DNA of 64,000 nt from the NCBI RefSeq assembly GCF_029267015.1, contig NZ_JARIEA010000001.1, forward strand, positions 31,462 to 95,461, given 5' to 3'. Shown piece by piece: positions 63,763-64,000 of this stretch. The position numbers and the translations under genes were made by a program. Every line of letters begins with the position of its first letter. Position 1 is the first letter of the stretch. The notes beneath the pieces are model-generated. The model did no database searches and had not been told where the DNA came from. It was given only the letters and a program-made list of their open reading frames with translations. This DNA comes from Sporosarcina ureae. GTDB taxonomy: Bacteria > Bacillota > Bacilli > Bacillales_A > Planococcaceae.

Positions 63763-64000
63763 ATGAAAGCGTTATCAAAGTCGATTAATGCAGGTAGATT
63801 AAATGATAATCTTCAAAGTTTAGCAGAGATAGGGAAAATCGGTTCGACAGGGGTATCAAGACTCGCACATTCACCTGAAGATAAGCAAGCTGTCTTACAT
63901 GTTAAAAAGTATATGGATGGAATAGGATTGCATACAACGATTGATCATTTTGGAAACTTAATTGGCAGAATGGACGGATTAGCAAATGATGCACCAGCTT
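63763..64000 (+). CDS. M20 amidohydrolase, 3' end outside window
   Basis: The first 79 codons of a gene start at ATG 63763 after AAGGAG. The peptide (NDNLQSLAEIGKIGSTGVSR, HVKKYMDGIGLHTTIDHFGN) matches the N-terminus of the AllC/AmaB branch of peptidase family M20 (allantoate or N-carbamoyl-amino-acid hydrolase), like the gene at 2275 but clearly different from it. The metal-binding motifs lie beyond the window. Confidence 0.82.
   Translation, partial: MKALSKSINAGRLNDNLQSLAEIGKIGSTGVSRLAHSPEDKQAVLHVKKYMDGIGLHTTIDHFGNLIGRMDGLANDAPA

Overview
The window is from a low-GC Gram-positive bacterium of the order Bacillales. Strong AGGAGG-type ribosome binding sites, sigma-A promoters, lysine and TPP riboswitches, LCP proteins, a YwqC/YwqD/YwqE-type tyrosine-kinase module and the general gene set fit Planococcaceae, with Sporosarcina-like as my best guess (an inference; no rRNA is present). 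No tRNA, rRNA, CRISPR array or intact insertion sequence was seen.

Layout. (1) 0-3.5 kb: a YfcC-type carrier (5' end cut off), an unassigned permease and an M20 amidohydrolase, which look like uptake and hydrolysis of an N-acyl or N-carbamoyl amino compound. (2) 3.6-32.6 kb: a large exopolysaccharide or capsule locus. It starts with an anchored protein of unknown function, a VanZ-like protein and a YwqC-YwqD-YwqE control module, then a broken 5' remnant of a capD/pglF gene and an LCP ligase. Next come pseudogene debris (MBL hydrolase, YARHG protein) and an AT-rich desert. A second, diverged copy of the anchored protein-YwqC-YwqD module leads into the structural genes: PglF-like dehydratase, PglE-like aminotransferase, initiating sugar transferase, a metallophosphoesterase with a slippery T7 run at its start, an ATP-grasp ligase, WbuB-like glycosyltransferase, FnlA-FnlB-FnlC (UDP-L-FucNAc synthesis), four more glycosyltransferases, Wzy and Wzx. 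Together these describe a Wzx/Wzy-dependent heteropolysaccharide with an amino-dideoxy initiating sugar and L-FucNAc. The locus carries recurring TGTGTAGT dyads in its non-coding gaps, and its distal part looks more AT-rich than the flanks.

(3) 32.6-43.7 kb: a decayed alcohol dehydrogenase, then a TetR regulator divergent from a hydroxyacid dehydrogenase-semialdehyde dehydrogenase-GntP permease set. Convergent with it is a second dehydrogenase pair (iron ADH and a second MmsA-like enzyme) under an unusual AAA+ regulator that lacks the GAFTGA motif. Tandem dyads sit upstream of its likely target. (4) 43.8-53 kb: dapA under a lysine riboswitch, a GrpE-like protein with a TPR/membrane protein, a zinc-ribbon/YARHG membrane protein, a secreted subtilase, and a ThiXYZ-type pyrimidine-precursor transporter under a TPP riboswitch. 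(5) 53-57.8 kb: TetR-YhgE/Pip pair, a GRAM/PH-like protein and a strict 21-bp tandem repeat. (6) 57.8-63.5 kb: a complete ribose operon rbsRKDACB with a clear promoter and two operators. (7) The window ends inside another M20 amidohydrolase.

The most unusual points are the duplicated and partly deleted polysaccharide control module, the possible AUU start of the PglF-like gene, the T7 slippery start of the metallophosphoesterase, the ATP-grasp gene in a pathway that lacks a PglD acetyltransferase, the shared dyads of the locus, and the GAFTGA-less regulator with its tandem target sites.
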